Shown here: piece after piece, positions 24,174-34,122 of the stretch
Position numbering within the stretch: position 1 is the stretch's first letter
How the letters are laid out: each line of letters begins with the position of its first letter
Assembly: GCA_002869565.1 (NCBI GenBank)
Contig: PKUJ01000020.1
Span: forward strand, 23,046 to 87,045
Direction: 5' to 3'
From: Arcobacter sp.
GTDB lineage: Bacteria; Campylobacterota; Campylobacteria; Campylobacterales; Arcobacteraceae
DNA length: 64,000 bases
The notes under the pieces: generated by a model
The model's database searches: none
Told to the model about the DNA's origin: nothing
The model's input: the letters and a program-made list of their open reading frames with translations, nothing else
Program-made: the position numbers and the translations under genes

Positions 24174-25311
24174 ATTCTATCTCTGTAAATTTTGAATTAA
24201 CATATTTAAAAAGATATACCTTATTTAATAATTGAGTATTTTTATATTTAATCTCTATGCCTTTTAAAGTATTTTTAGGAAGTATCTTTAATTGTTCTAT
24301 AAATTTTGCATGAGTTAAAAAGCCTTTTGTATTTTGAAGAGCTTTTACAACTATTTTTGCAGAAAGAAAAGACTCTAAAGAAATAAATCCTAAAGGCTCT
24401 TCTGGATAATATCTTCTCATTAAATATTTATATTCTTTGATAACATCAATTTTTGAATCATTATAGCTAGGCACAACTTCTGAAAAGAGAAGATTCTCTG
24501 TTTTAAAGTCTAAATTTTTTATCATTTCATTTGCATCACTAAAAGAGATATTACAAAAAATAGTATCTTTTAGTTTTTCATCTTTTTTTGCTCTTTTTAT
24601 AAATAGGGCATTTGCATTATAAGAACCTACCATAATAACTGCTTCAGGTTCACTATTTCTAATCTCAGTAAAAGCATGTTTTATAGAAAGTGTATTTCTT
24701 TTATATGTACCTTCCCCTTGTAGTTGTAATTTCTTTTTTTCAAGAGCTTTAATTAATGAGACATAACCTTCTTCTCCATAATCATCATTTTGATAAAATA
24801 CTGCAAATTTTGAAATATTTCTTTTTAAATGTAAATAATTTACTAAATCTTCTATCTCTTCTTTATAAGAACTTCTAAAGTTAATAAAATTTTTATTTTC
24901 TGTGTTTCTTAAAAATGAAGCTCCTGAAAAAGGAGCAATAAACGGAAGTTCATTATCTTCCAAAAGTGGTAAAATATTTTTTACTGTTGGAGTGCCAACA
25001 AAACCATAAAGTGCAAATAAATCTTTTCTTTCTAATAGTTTCTTTGTATTTTCAAATGTTAAATCAGGTTCATATTTATCATCTAGTGTAATAAGTTTAA
25101 TTTTTCTGTCATTTGATAATATATTTTTTTCATTTACATATTTAAAATAAGCATTGCTTCCAACCTCTACACTTTTTCCCCATTCTTTCATGATTCCACT
25201 CTTTGGAACAGAAGCACCTAGTATTATGGTGTCGTTAAAATATATTTTATTAAATACAGTAAAAAAAAGAATGATCATGGTGGCAAAAAAAGCAATAATA
25301 TATTTAATCAA
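24160..25311 (-). CDS. Periplasmic ligand-binding protein of the sensory operon (LIV-BP fold)
   Basis: The 383-residue protein starts with a hydrophobic anchor or signal (YIIAFFATMIILFFTVF) and continues as a type I periplasmic binding protein: ILGASVPKSGIMKEWGKSVE, DDKYEPDLTFENTKKLL, YGFVGTPTVKNILPLL and QNDDYGEEGYVSL, as in branched-chain amino acid receptors. No transporter genes accompany it. It overlaps the kinase gene by 14 bases, so a signal-reception role is likelier than transport. The ligand cannot be told. Confidence 0.85.
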   Translation of the reverse strand: MIKYIIAFFATMIILFFTVFNKIYFNDTIILGASVPKSGIMKEWGKSVEVGSNAYFKYVNEKNILSNDRKIKLITLDDKYEPDLTFENTKKLLERKDLFALYGFVGTPTVKNILPLLEDNELPFIAPFSGASFLRNTENKNFINFRSSYKEEIEDLVNYLHLKRNISKFAVFYQNDDYGEEGYVSLIKALEKKKLQLQGEGTYKRNTLSIKHAFTEIRNSEPEAVIMVGSYNANALFIKRAKKDEKLKDTIFCNISFSDANEMIKNLDFKTENLLFSEVVPSYNDSKIDVIKEYKYLMRRYYPEEPLGFISLESFLSAKIVVKALQNTKGFLTHAKFIEQLKILPKNTLKGIEIKYKNTQLLNKVYLFKYVNSKFTEIEYEKK

Positions 25312-25441
25312 ATATTCTCCTTGAAAGCATAATTATATCACAAAAGTTAGCTTAAATAAAGCAAAATAATACAGATTAGATTCTTATTATAAATTAGTAT
25401 TAATATTTTAAGAATAATTAAAGTTTAAAACAACTAAAATT

Positions 25442-25459
25442 GGTAAATAATTTTTTACC
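25442..25459. promoter_or_regulatory. GGTAAA-N6-TTTACC box before formate dehydrogenase cluster 1
   Basis: GGTAAATAATTTTTTACC lies 13 bases before the first gene. Equivalent boxes lie before cluster 2 (32958) and cluster 3 (38683), and in the selenium locus (8480, 11251). Confidence 0.6.
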
Positions 25460-25472
25460 TTAAGGCTCTAAT

Positions 25473-27176
25473 ATGCAAGAATTTATATACTATAATCCAA
25501 ATGGACTTGAATTTCCACTCTCTGAAAATATTTTAGTTGCAAAAAAAATGATAGATTATAAAGATTTAGACTTTATAGTATCAAATGCAAATATGTTTAA
25601 TACTCAATTAGTAGCTGATGAAATCGATTTTTATATAAGTAATTCAGCAGATACTATCTCAAATAAAATTAAGAATGTTGAAAAATTATATGAAGTAAAT
25701 GCTATTAGATTTGACTTAGCACAAGATATGATTTTTTCAGAAGAAATATCAAATAAAGTTTTACTTATTTGTGAACCTGAACAGAGAAAAGAAATTTTAA
25801 AATCAATTGTGGCAGATGAATTTGATTTATATCATATAAATGAAAATATTGTAAAAGATATAAAAGGTCATATTGGGAACCTAATAGTCACTGTTAATGA
25901 CGAGGATAAAGATATTGATTTAAAAGTGAACCAAATTATTTGGTTTGATGAAAAAGAGTTAGGAATGAAACAAAGTGGTTGTTTTGATCCATTAAAAAGC
26001 TCAGTTGATGATGTTTTAGCAAAAGTTCGATCTCATATTGCAAATTATGAATATAAAAAATTTACCAATTATGATAAAACTATTTGTCAATACCATGAAA
26101 GAAGAGAAGAAGTTTGTGGAAAATGTGCAGAAGTATGTCCTACTGTAGCAATTGTAAAAAATGATGAAAAAAAACATTTAGAATTTTCTCAAATTGATTG
26201 TCATGGTTGTGGTGGTTGTGTTTCAGTTTGTCCTAGTGGGGCAATTGACTATGCTCCCTCAAACAGGGAATCAATTTCACAAATGAGTAAATTTTATGAC
26301 AATCATATTCCTCTAATAATTCCTCATAAAATGAAAATATCTTCTTTAGATATTGATTTAAAAGAGAATGTTTTACCTTTTAAAATCGAAGGGGAAAAGT
26401 TCTTACATGAAGCAACTCTTCTTACTCTTCTTCAAGAATCTGGTTCACAAGTTGTATTTTACACTGACTTTTTATCAAAAGGAACAAAAGATTCCATATC
26501 AATATTAAATCAAGTTTATCAAGCTAAATATAAAAAAGATGCAATTTTATTAGCTATGAATGAAGATGAACTAAACGCTGCTTTAGAGGAAGTAGATTTT
26601 ATTGAAAACTCTAAATATAAATTAAATAATATGGAAATGAGAAAAAGAGAATTATTTGCAATTAGATTATCTTATATTGTTGAAAATAATGATTTAGGAG
26701 TTGTACATACGGGTGAAAATATACACTATGGGCAAGTAAAAGTAAATGAATCAAATTGTACTTTATGTCTTTCTTGTGTTGGTGCTTGTAATGTTAATGC
26801 GCTAATTGCAGATGCAAGTGATAACACTTTGAGATTAAATCCTTCTTTATGTACTTCATGTGGATATTGTGAACTCTCTTGTCCCGAAATTGATTGTTTA
26901 ACTATTGAACAAGATGTAATTAATTTAAATCCTTCTTGGTTTCAAGAAGAAATTTTAGCTCAAGATGAGCTATTTGCCTGTGTTGAATGTGGAAAAGAGT
27001 TTGCTACAAAAAAAGCAGTTAATAAAATAGCTTCGGCTTTAGCCCATATATTTAAATCTGATCCAATAAAAGAAAGAACACTTTACTGTTGTGAAAGTTG
27101 TAAACCTAAAATAATGATGCAAAGTTATATGAATAACAGCACTGCTTATAACAATAAACAAGGAGTCTCTTTATAA
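25473..27176 (+). CDS. Multi-cluster 4Fe-4S protein of formate dehydrogenase cluster 1
   Basis: The 567-residue cytoplasmic protein has an N-terminal region without cysteines, then CQYHERREEVCGKCAEVCP and CHGCGGCVSVCPSGAIDY (about 205-270), a second ferredoxin-like pair CTLCLSCVGACNVNAL and CTSCGYCELSCPEIDC (about 430-480), and a C-terminal zinc-like CVECGKEF...CCESCKPK. Genes of this type stand at the head of formate dehydrogenase loci in Campylobacterota. It may supply electrons or help assembly; the role is not established. It is coupled to a TorD-like gene (one base overlap). Confidence 0.8.
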   Translation: MQEFIYYNPNGLEFPLSENILVAKKMIDYKDLDFIVSNANMFNTQLVADEIDFYISNSADTISNKIKNVEKLYEVNAIRFDLAQDMIFSEEISNKVLLICEPEQRKEILKSIVADEFDLYHINENIVKDIKGHIGNLIVTVNDEDKDIDLKVNQIIWFDEKELGMKQSGCFDPLKSSVDDVLAKVRSHIANYEYKKFTNYDKTICQYHERREEVCGKCAEVCPTVAIVKNDEKKHLEFSQIDCHGCGGCVSVCPSGAIDYAPSNRESISQMSKFYDNHIPLIIPHKMKISSLDIDLKENVLPFKIEGEKFLHEATLLTLLQESGSQVVFYTDFLSKGTKDSISILNQVYQAKYKKDAILLAMNEDELNAALEEVDFIENSKYKLNNMEMRKRELFAIRLSYIVENNDLGVVHTGENIHYGQVKVNESNCTLCLSCVGACNVNALIADASDNTLRLNPSLCTSCGYCELSCPEIDCLTIEQDVINLNPSWFQEEILAQDELFACVECGKEFATKKAVNKIASALAHIFKSDPIKERTLYCCESCKPKIMMQSYMNNSTAYNNKQGVSL

Positions 27177-27886
27177 TGAATCAACAAATAGATAAGGCAA
27201 GAATGGTATATTATGGACTTTTTTCAGCTCTTCTTTCATTTTTAGAAACAGATGAAAAATATGAAAATATAAAAGATACTATTGATTATTTAAGTAATAA
27301 TCCTTTGGAAGAGTATAGTGCTGAAGAATTATCAAATATGAAAGAATTTTTAAATATACATTCTTTTACTGGATTAAAAGATGAATCCAATTTGGTCTTT
27401 TATAGCCCTAGTACTACATATATTCCTACAACTGCTTCATATTATAATGAAGCAAGAGATGATGGTAAAAAACGTATTGAAATGTACAATTATTTAGCTC
27501 AATCAAAATTTAGAAGAGATGAATCACTTTATAAAGAATCTGAAGATTCAATATGCTTTGTTTTTAATTTTATGAATAAACTAATAGAAGATAATCTTAA
27601 TGGTGAAAAAACTTCTGAGCTACTGGCAAAAAGTGTTTTTGAAAATATATTAAATGAAATGAGTGATCTGTTTTCCTCTAATCTTTATAATCATGAAAGT
27701 GCAGATTTTTATAAAGATCTTGCATTATTGCTAAAAGTATTTATAGAGTTTGAACGACATTATTATAATTTGAGTAAACCAAAAGAGATAGAAATTAAAG
27801 AGACAATTCGTCCAAATACAAAAGTTAAAAAGAAAGATTCAGTTAAGCGTGCCAAACGTAATTTGGATGAGATTAATTCACTATAA
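27176..27886 (+). CDS. TorD-family chaperone for formate dehydrogenase 1
   Basis: The 236-residue, all-helical protein belongs to the TorD/DmsD family, which binds the Tat signal and apo-form of molybdoenzymes until the cofactor is in. Visible family features are the start KARMVYYGLFSALLSF, the acidic loop with YYNEARDDGKKRIEM, and the late E(H)ESADFYKDLALLLKVFIEFE helix. The tail is very basic. It has counterparts at 33032 (broken) and 40408. Confidence 0.8.
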   Translation: MNQQIDKARMVYYGLFSALLSFLETDEKYENIKDTIDYLSNNPLEEYSAEELSNMKEFLNIHSFTGLKDESNLVFYSPSTTYIPTTASYYNEARDDGKKRIEMYNYLAQSKFRRDESLYKESEDSICFVFNFMNKLIEDNLNGEKTSELLAKSVFENILNEMSDLFSSNLYNHESADFYKDLALLLKVFIEFERHYYNLSKPKEIEIKETIRPNTKVKKKDSVKRAKRNLDEINSL

Positions 27887-27913
27887 AAAGAAGCTCTTTT
27901 TATTTGTTTTATA

Positions 27914-27932
27914 ATATGCAAAATATGCATAT
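27914..27932. promoter_or_regulatory. ATATGC-N7-GCATAT operator, cluster 1 (first copy)
   Basis: ATATGCAAAATATGCATAT is a 19-bp palindrome in the gap between the TorD gene and the Tat peptide gene. A second copy lies 50 bases downstream. This gap also starts with a weak AAAAGAAGCTCTTTTTATT hairpin that may end the upstream transcript. Confidence 0.65.
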
Positions 27933-27963
27933 TATAAAACTACTTATTTCTTGGGCTATTTAA

Positions 27964-27982
27964 ATATGCAAAAAATGCATAT
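27964..27982. promoter_or_regulatory. ATATGC-N7-GCATAT operator, cluster 1 (second copy)
   Basis: ATATGCAAAAAATGCATAT keeps the same 7-base spacer. Its centre is 50 bases (about five helix turns) from the first copy. Confidence 0.65.
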
Positions 27983-28056
27983 TAAAGAGATAAATGAAAA
28001 AATTTAAGTTTTTTGATTTATCTCTTATTGCAAGAGAAAATTTAAAGGAGGAGAAA

Positions 28057-28254
28057 ATGGAAAATAAACGACGTGAGTTTGTGAAAAAAGCTTTGGCTAC
28101 AAGTGCCCTTGTTGTTACGACTGGCGCAATTGCAAGTAATAGCAAAATTACAGAATCAAGCTCTAGTGGAGTTGTTGTAGGAAAATCTACTAAAAAAGAG
28201 ATTTTATATAAAGAGACGCAAAATTGGGATGCTTTTTATAAAGCAAGTTATTAA
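28057..28254 (+). CDS. Small Tat-signal protein of formate dehydrogenase cluster 1
   Basis: The start was set at 28057 because TAAAGGAGGAGAAA directly precedes this ATG; an in-frame ATG at 27994 has no good site. The 65-residue product carries a twin-arginine signal (NKRREFVKKALATSALVV) and a short tail with GVVVGKSTKKEILY and a C-terminal aromatic patch. Copies precede each fdhA in this window. It is probably a small periplasmic subunit or maturation partner of the enzyme. Confidence 0.8.
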   Translation: MENKRREFVKKALATSALVVTTGAIASNSKITESSSSGVVVGKSTKKEILYKETQNWDAFYKASY

Positions 28255-28270
28255 ATAGAAGGAAAATTTA

Positions 28271-31111
28271 ATGGGTAAGAATATACTTAATAACTTACCT
28301 TTGAAAATAGGAAGAAGAAATTTTTTAAAATTAGCTTCAGTTGGTGCAGGATTAGGAATAAGCAATGCTTTTGCTTCAAATAATTCCATTCGACCAGCAA
28401 GTCAAGAAGAAATAAAAAATCCATTTCCTAATTCAAAGATGGTTAAAACTATATGTAGTATCTGTTCCGCTGGCTGTGGGATTGTTGCTGAAGTTCAAAA
28501 TGGTGTGTGGGTAAGACAAGATGTCGCTCAAGATCATCCTATTAGTGAGGGTAGTCACTGTTGTAAAGGGATTGATCAAATTGATTTAGTTAAAAGTAAA
28601 CAACGGGTTAAACATCCAATGAAAAAAGTTGCAGGAAAATGGGAAAGAATTTCTTGGGAAACTGCAATAAAAGAAATATCTGAAAAAATGTTAAAACTAA
28701 GAGCTGAAAATGGTCCTGATGTAGCAATGTTTTTAGGATCTGCAAAATTTAATTTACAACAAGCTTTTTATTTCAGAAAGTTTGCTGCAATGTGGGGTAC
28801 GAATAATATCGATCACGTAGCTAGAATTTGACATAGTGCAACAGTCGCCGGTGTGGCGAATACATGGGGTTATGGCGCTATGACAAATCATTTTGGTGAT
28901 GTGGTCGGACATTCGAAAGCTATATTTATGATTGGAGCAAATTCAGCTGTTGCCAATCCAATTGGATTTAAGCATTTTCTACAAGCAAAAGATAGAAATA
29001 ATGCAAAACTTATTGTTATAGATCCAGTTTATACAAAATCTGCTGCAAAAGCAGATCATTACTTAAGAATTAGAACAGGTACTGATATTGCATTTATTTA
29101 TGGACTTCTACATCTTATATTTAAAAATGGATGGGAAGATAAAAATTTTATAAAAGAACGAGTTTATGGAATTGAAGAAGTTATTGAAGAAGCAAAAAAA
29201 TGGACACCTGAAGAAACATCTAATGTTACAGGAATTCCTGCTGAAAAAATAATTCAAATTGCAAGACTAATGGCTAAAACAAAACCAGCTACAGTAGTTT
29301 GGGCCTTGGGAATTACTCAACACAGTACAGGAACATCAAATACAAGAATTTTACCAATATTACAATTAGTACTTGGAAATATGGGACAACAAGGTGGAGG
29401 ATGTAATATTATTCGTGGACATGATAATGTTCAAGGATCAACAGATATGTGTTGTTTAGCAGATAGTTTACCTGGATATTACGGTTTAGGTGAAGGATCA
29501 TGGAAATATTATGCTAAAGGTTGGGGCGTAGATTACGAATGGCTACAAAAACGATTTGCTGCACCTAAATGGATGAATAAAAAAGGATTCTCTCTTGCAA
29601 AATGGTGGCAAGGCGTATTACAAGAAGAAAAAACATACTCTTCTTCACCAATCAGAGCACTTTGGGTTCAAGGTACAGGAATCACTTCTATGGCTCAGAC
29701 ATCAAAAGTTAAAGAAGCCTTAGATAAATTAGACCTTTTAGTTATTGCAGAACCATTTGTAAATGAAGCTGCTGTTATTACAGAAAAAACTGATGATATT
29801 TATATTCTTCCTGTAGGAACTCAGTTTGAAACTGAAGGTGTAGTTACTGCTACAAATAGAACTGCACAATGGAGAGATAAAGTGGTTGATCCCTTATATG
29901 AATCAAAAACTGACCATGATGTAATGTTTGAATTTGCTAAGAAATTTGGCTTTTATGAAGAGTATACTCGTGCAATGAAGATGGATGTTGTTGATGGTAG
30001 ACTAAAAACTGTTAAAGAAGATTTCTATTTTGCAGACGATGCAATAAATGAGATTGCAAGAATAGTTAAAACTATTGGTCTTGGTGGTTGGACAGCTAAA
30101 AGATTAAGAGCACATCAAAAACAATGGCATTTATTTGATCCTATAACTTTAAAAGGACGAGGTCCTATGAAGGGTGAATATTACGGATTACCTTGGCCAT
30201 CATGGGATACAAAACATCCTGGAAGTCCAATTTTATATGATGTTAATACTCCTGTTAATGAGGGAGGAATGGGATTTAGAAACAGATTTGGTTTAGAACA
30301 TGAAGGAAACAGTTTATTAGCAGATGATGCAGTAACAGTTAAAGGGTCTAAAATCAAAGGTGGATATCCTGAAATTACAAAAGATAATATTGAAGCAGTT
30401 CTTGGAATAACTTTGACAGAAGATGAAAAATCTAAAATAGGTTCAAATTGGAAAACAGATTTTAGTGGAATTATTCAAGAAAAATGTAGAGCTGCAGGAG
30501 TTGCTGTGTATGGAAATGCAAAAGCTAGAGCAAAAGTTTGGACTTTTCCTGATCCAATTCCAAAACACAGAGAGCCAATTCACTCTCCACGACAAGATTT
30601 GGTTGAAAAATATCCAACTTATGAAGATCAAACTGATAACTTTAGAGTGGATGTTAAATTTAAATCAGAACAAAGCGAGAAAGATTGGTCAAAAGAGTTT
30701 CCTACAATGCTTGTTACAATGAGAGTTGTAAACTTAAGTGGAGCAGGGATGCTAGAGCGTACAAGTAAATATTTATCTCATATCACGCCTGAAATGTTTG
30801 CACATATCAATCCTGAGCTTGCAGCAGAGTATGATTTAAGAGATGGAGATGAGATGTGGTTACATGCTCCTCAAGGTACAAAGATTAAAGTAAAAGCAAT
30901 TTATTCTCATAGTGTAACACCTGACAGAATATCCTTGCCATACAATTTTGCTGGTGTTATGCAAGGTGTAGATATGACTATGAATTATCCAGAGGGCACA
31001 AAACCTTATGCGACAGGTGAGAGTTCTAATACAATTACTAATTATGGATTCGACATCATTACTCAGATTCCTGAGTTTAATGCAGGTCTTTGTCGAGTAG
31101 AAAAAGCTTAA
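28271..31111 (+). CDS. fdhA: Formate dehydrogenase major subunit, selenoprotein, cluster 1
   Basis: The catalytic subunit (946 residues, counting Sec) oxidises formate in the periplasm with a tungsten- or molybdenum-bis-pyranopterin. Features in order: Tat signal GRRNFLKLASVG (residues 15-26), 4Fe-4S motif CSICSAGCGI...CCKG, then HVARI-Sec-HSATVAG with Sec encoded by TGA at 28829-28831, and two molybdopterin dinucleotide domains. The reading frame stays open through to 31111. A hairpin straight after the TGA fits SECIS. fdhB follows after 13 bases. Confidence 0.95.
28829..28867 (+). promoter_or_regulatory. SECIS element of fdhA1
   Basis: After the UGA, TCGCC (28845-28849) and GGCGA (28855-28859) form a perfect stem around the loop GGTGT. 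Spacing of about 14 bases from UGA suits SelB-directed Sec insertion. Confidence 0.8.
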
Positions 31112-31124
31112 GGAAGGATGAATT

Positions 31125-31730
31125 ATGAGTAGTGAAAATGCTAGATTAAAATTTTACTGTGATGAAGATCGATGTATAGAATGTTTTGCTTGTTCAGTAG
31201 GGTGTGCCGAAGCACATGAATTACCAGCAGGAATAAATAGAAGAAAAGTAATTACATTAAATGAAGGAATAGAAGACTTAGAATATTCATTGTCAATTGC
31301 TTGTATGCATTGTACAGATGCACCTTGTGAGCAAGTATGTCCTGTAGATTGTTTTTATATAAGAGAAGATGGAATAGTTTTACATGATAAAGATAAATGT
31401 ATAGGATGTGGATATTGTCTTTACGCTTGTCCTTTTGGTGCACCACAATTTCCGCGAGATGGTGCTTTTGGTACAAAAGGAGCAATGGATAAATGTACAA
31501 TGTGTGCAGGTGGACCACTTGAAACAAATAGTCATGAAGAAAGAGAACTCTATGGACAAAATAGAATTGCTGAAGTTAAAGTTCCAATTTGTGCTGCTGT
31601 ATGTTCAACAAATGCTCTTTTAGTTGGAGATTCTCAAAAAGTTTCTGAAATATATAGACAAAGAGTACTTTCTCGTGGACATAATCATTCTCAACCATCA
31701 GGTTGGAGTGCTGCATATAATAATGGATAA
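31125..31730 (+). CDS. fdhB: Formate dehydrogenase iron-sulfur subunit, cluster 1
   Basis: The 201-residue subunit carries electrons from FdhA to the membrane cytochrome. Four ferredoxin-type cysteine clusters are visible: CIECFACSVGCAEAHE, CMHCTDAPCEQVCPVDC, CIGCGYCLYACPFGAP and KCTMCAGGP with CAAVCSTNAL. No signal peptide is present, so it is probably exported bound to FdhA. fdhC starts after three bases. Confidence 0.93.
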   Translation: MSSENARLKFYCDEDRCIECFACSVGCAEAHELPAGINRRKVITLNEGIEDLEYSLSIACMHCTDAPCEQVCPVDCFYIREDGIVLHDKDKCIGCGYCLYACPFGAPQFPRDGAFGTKGAMDKCTMCAGGPLETNSHEERELYGQNRIAEVKVPICAAVCSTNALLVGDSQKVSEIYRQRVLSRGHNHSQPSGWSAAYNNG

Positions 31731-31733
31731 ATT

Positions 31734-32633
31734 ATGAAAAATAAATATAAAATTCTTCTTCTTTTAGTATTGTCAACATTAGCCTTTGGGGCTAATGCTG
31801 ATAGTGCAATTTGGGGGAAAGAATTAATACCAAATATTTTAGGTTATGATAAAGAGGGTTCTTTACATTTAGGGTATTTTTTTACACTATTGCAAGGTAC
31901 TTACTTTAAACCAGTATTCTTAGGAGTATTGTTAGGAGTACCTGCAGTATTTTTTATTCATTATATGATAATAGGACCAATGATTTTTTCTCATGATAGA
32001 AAAAAGATATATGTATTTACTCTTTTTAATAGAATAATACATGCAATAGCAGGAATAGCTTTTATGTTACTAATACCAACAGGATTAGTAATGATGTTTG
32101 GTACTACCTTTGGTGGAGGAGAATTTGTAAGAGCTTGTAAAGAGATACATGCAATATCAACATTGTTATTTATAGTAAGTATCTTTCCTATGTTTACAAT
32201 GTGGGTAAGATGGATGTTCGTACACTGGGATGACTTTAAATGGTTGATGATTGTAGGTGGATATTTAAATAAAAATAAAAAGCCAGTTCCAGCAGGGAAA
32301 TTTAATGCCGGACAAAAAATGTGGTTTTGGTTAGCTACATTAGGTGGAATAGTAATGATAGGAACAGGAGCAGCTATGTATTTTCAAGATTTTAGACTTG
32401 ATATCTTAGTTACTTATGGCATTTCTCAAATAGACTTTCTAAGAGGAAATGCTATAGTCCATAATATTTTAGGAATGGCAGTTTTAGCTCTATTTATGAC
32501 ACATGTATATATGTCTGTTTTTGCAATTAAAGGTGCAATTCATTCAATCATCACTGGATATAAAGAAGAAGAAGAAGTTGAAATACTTCACAGCTCTTTT
32601 TACAAAAAACTTAAAAAACAAAATAAAATTTAA
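31734..32633 (+). CDS. fdhC: Formate dehydrogenase cytochrome b subunit, cluster 1
   Basis: The 299-residue membrane subunit passes electrons to quinone. It has a signal-like start (ILLLLVLSTLAFGANA), then four membrane helices with haem-ligand histidines in FNRIIHAIAGIAF, KEIHAISTLLF and AIVHNILGMAVLALFMTHVY. It is nearly identical to the copy at 37586, including the last 15 codons and the terminator. Confidence 0.92.
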   Translation: MKNKYKILLLLVLSTLAFGANADSAIWGKELIPNILGYDKEGSLHLGYFFTLLQGTYFKPVFLGVLLGVPAVFFIHYMIIGPMIFSHDRKKIYVFTLFNRIIHAIAGIAFMLLIPTGLVMMFGTTFGGGEFVRACKEIHAISTLLFIVSIFPMFTMWVRWMFVHWDDFKWLMIVGGYLNKNKKPVPAGKFNAGQKMWFWLATLGGIVMIGTGAAMYFQDFRLDILVTYGISQIDFLRGNAIVHNILGMAVLALFMTHVYMSVFAIKGAIHSIITGYKEEEEVEILHSSFYKKLKKQNKI

Positions 32634-32663
32634 AACTTTCTCCTTCGGGAGAGAGTTTTTTTT
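32634..32663 (+). terminator. Terminator after fdhC1
   Basis: AACTTTCTCC and GGAGAGAGTT pair around a TTCG tetraloop and are followed by T8. The same structure ends cluster 2. Confidence 0.93.
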
Positions 32664-32756
32664 CATAAATAATAAAAATTTCAAAGAAATTTCAAAAAAA
32701 ATTAATTAATTTAATTTAAAAGAATTTAATTAGTTTTTAAAAATGCAATATTCTTA

Positions 32757-32775
32757 ATGTGCAAAAAATGCATAT
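32757..32775. promoter_or_regulatory. ATATGC-N7-GCATAT operator (variant), cluster 2
   Basis: ATGTGCAAAAAATGCATAT differs from the consensus in one base. It lies 275 bases before the TorD-like gene of cluster 2 and 183 bases before the GGTAAA box; the rest of 32664-33031 shows no gene. Confidence 0.55.
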
Positions 32776-32957
32776 TTTTAAAATCCCGATATTATAACTA
32801 ATATTAAAATTTAATAAATTAGAAAAATTAAAAAAGAAAATTATATTTGACTATAATTTTCTTTTCAAAATCAACTCAAAATAACACAAGAGTGACCATA
32901 ATATAGTATTTATCAGAATTAACTAAGGTTCCTTTAAAGTAGATATATTTACAATAC

Positions 32958-32975
32958 GGTAAATAAAATTTTACC
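32958..32975. promoter_or_regulatory. GGTAAA-N6-TTTACC box before cluster 2
   Basis: GGTAAATAAAATTTTACC is a perfect palindrome in its arms, 56 bases before the first gene. Confidence 0.6.
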
Positions 32976-33031
32976 AAAAATAAATTTATTTAATTTTTTA
33001 CACATTAGATAGATTTTTAAAGGAAAGTATA

Positions 33032-33802
33032 ATGAAAGATGAAAAAATCAATAAAGCAAGAGCTTTATATTATGGAATGTTTTCAAGATTTTTAGTTTTT
33101 TCAACAGACGCAAAAAGATATTTTGAACTAATTGAAATAATAAATTTACTAAAAGAAAATCCTTTAGATGATACAACTAAAAATGCCTTCGAAAACTTAT
33201 CTTCACTTTTGAAATTTGATTCTAATATTAATTTTATGAACGAATTTGATGAAATTTTTCACTCTCCTGAAACTATGACTGTTCGAACTACTGCTTCATA
33301 TTATGATGAAAATATTGAAAGTGGTAAAAAAAGAGTCGAAATGCAAAACTTTTTAGCAAAAACAAAAATAAGAAGAGATGAAAAAAAATATTAAGATTAT
33401 GAAGATCATGTAGGATTTATCTTTACAGTATTAAGTGAACTTTGTGAATTAGAATCTGTTGGAAATAGTGAATATGTAAAAACTATTCATTGTATTTTTG
33501 AACAAATTTTAAATGAATTTGTTGATGAGTTTGCCAAAGAGCTTTTTGAACATGAAAGTGCAAATATTTATAAAAACGTAGTTGTTATTTTAAAAGCATT
33601 TATTGAGTTTGAAAGAATCTATTTAGAAGTTTCAAAACCTTCTTTTTCTATAAAAACTCAAAATAAAGAACTTCTAAATGATATATCATTAGAGGAAAAA
33701 GAAAGACGTGCAAGAAATAAAGCAATGAAAGCAAATGGACCAAAGAACAATATAAATGATTCAAGTGTTCATATAGCTTTTGATGTAGAGAATGACATTT
33801 AG
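33032..33802 (+). pseudogene. TorD-family chaperone gene of cluster 2, broken by a stop codon
   Basis: The frame runs 257 codons and is closely similar to the genes at 27176 and 40408, but codon 121 is TAA (33392-33394), between RRDEKKY and DYEDHVGF. The homologues have lysine or alanine there. Everything after the stop is still well conserved (LKAFIEFERIYLEVSKP), so the break is recent. The first half would lack the C-terminal helices and is probably not functional. The chaperone of cluster 3 may stand in. Confidence 0.85.
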
Positions 33803-33813
33803 TCATTCTTTAT

Positions 33814-33861
33814 TTTGAGATTTAAGTAAGTCAAAAATATTTGATTTATTTAAGTCTCAAA
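33814..33861 (+). other. Strong 22-bp hairpin between the chaperone and the Tat peptide gene
   Basis: The arms 33814-33835 and 33840-33861 pair almost fully around AATA; a smaller hairpin GAATGAC/GTCATTC overlaps the chaperone stop (33791-33809). No long T run follows, so RNA processing or partial termination is likelier than full termination. Confidence 0.55.
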
Positions 33862-33894
33862 TACAGGGACTAATAACAATAAAAGGAGACAACT

Positions 33895-34101
33895 ATGCAA
33901 AAAAGTAGAAGAGATTTTGCTAAGAAAAGTGCAATAGTTGTAGGAGCAACTGTAGTGGGTGCCACTGCATTAGCTGCCGCTAATAGTTCTGCTTCTAGTG
34001 AAGCGGGTTCAAATGGAGTTGTTATAGGTAATTCAACTAAAAAAGAAATTACTTATAAAAAAACAAAGGCTTGGGAAGATTATTATAAACAAGCTTTGTA
34101 A
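33895..34101 (+). CDS. Small Tat-signal protein of cluster 2
   Basis: The 68-residue protein starts QKSRRDFAKKSAIVVGATVVG, a clear twin-arginine signal, and ends like its relatives (GVVIGNSTKKEITYKKTKAW then an aromatic tail). AAAAGGAGACAACT is a strong ribosome site. It precedes fdhA2 by 21 bases. It is probably a small partner of the enzyme. Confidence 0.82.
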   Translation: MQKSRRDFAKKSAIVVGATVVGATALAAANSSASSEAGSNGVVIGNSTKKEITYKKTKAWEDYYKQAL

Positions 34102-34122
34102 AAAATGTTAAAGGAATTTTAT

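Noticed and set aside
33814..33861. Riboswitch before the Tat peptide gene
   Set aside because: It is a simple long hairpin; I recognise no ligand-binding consensus.
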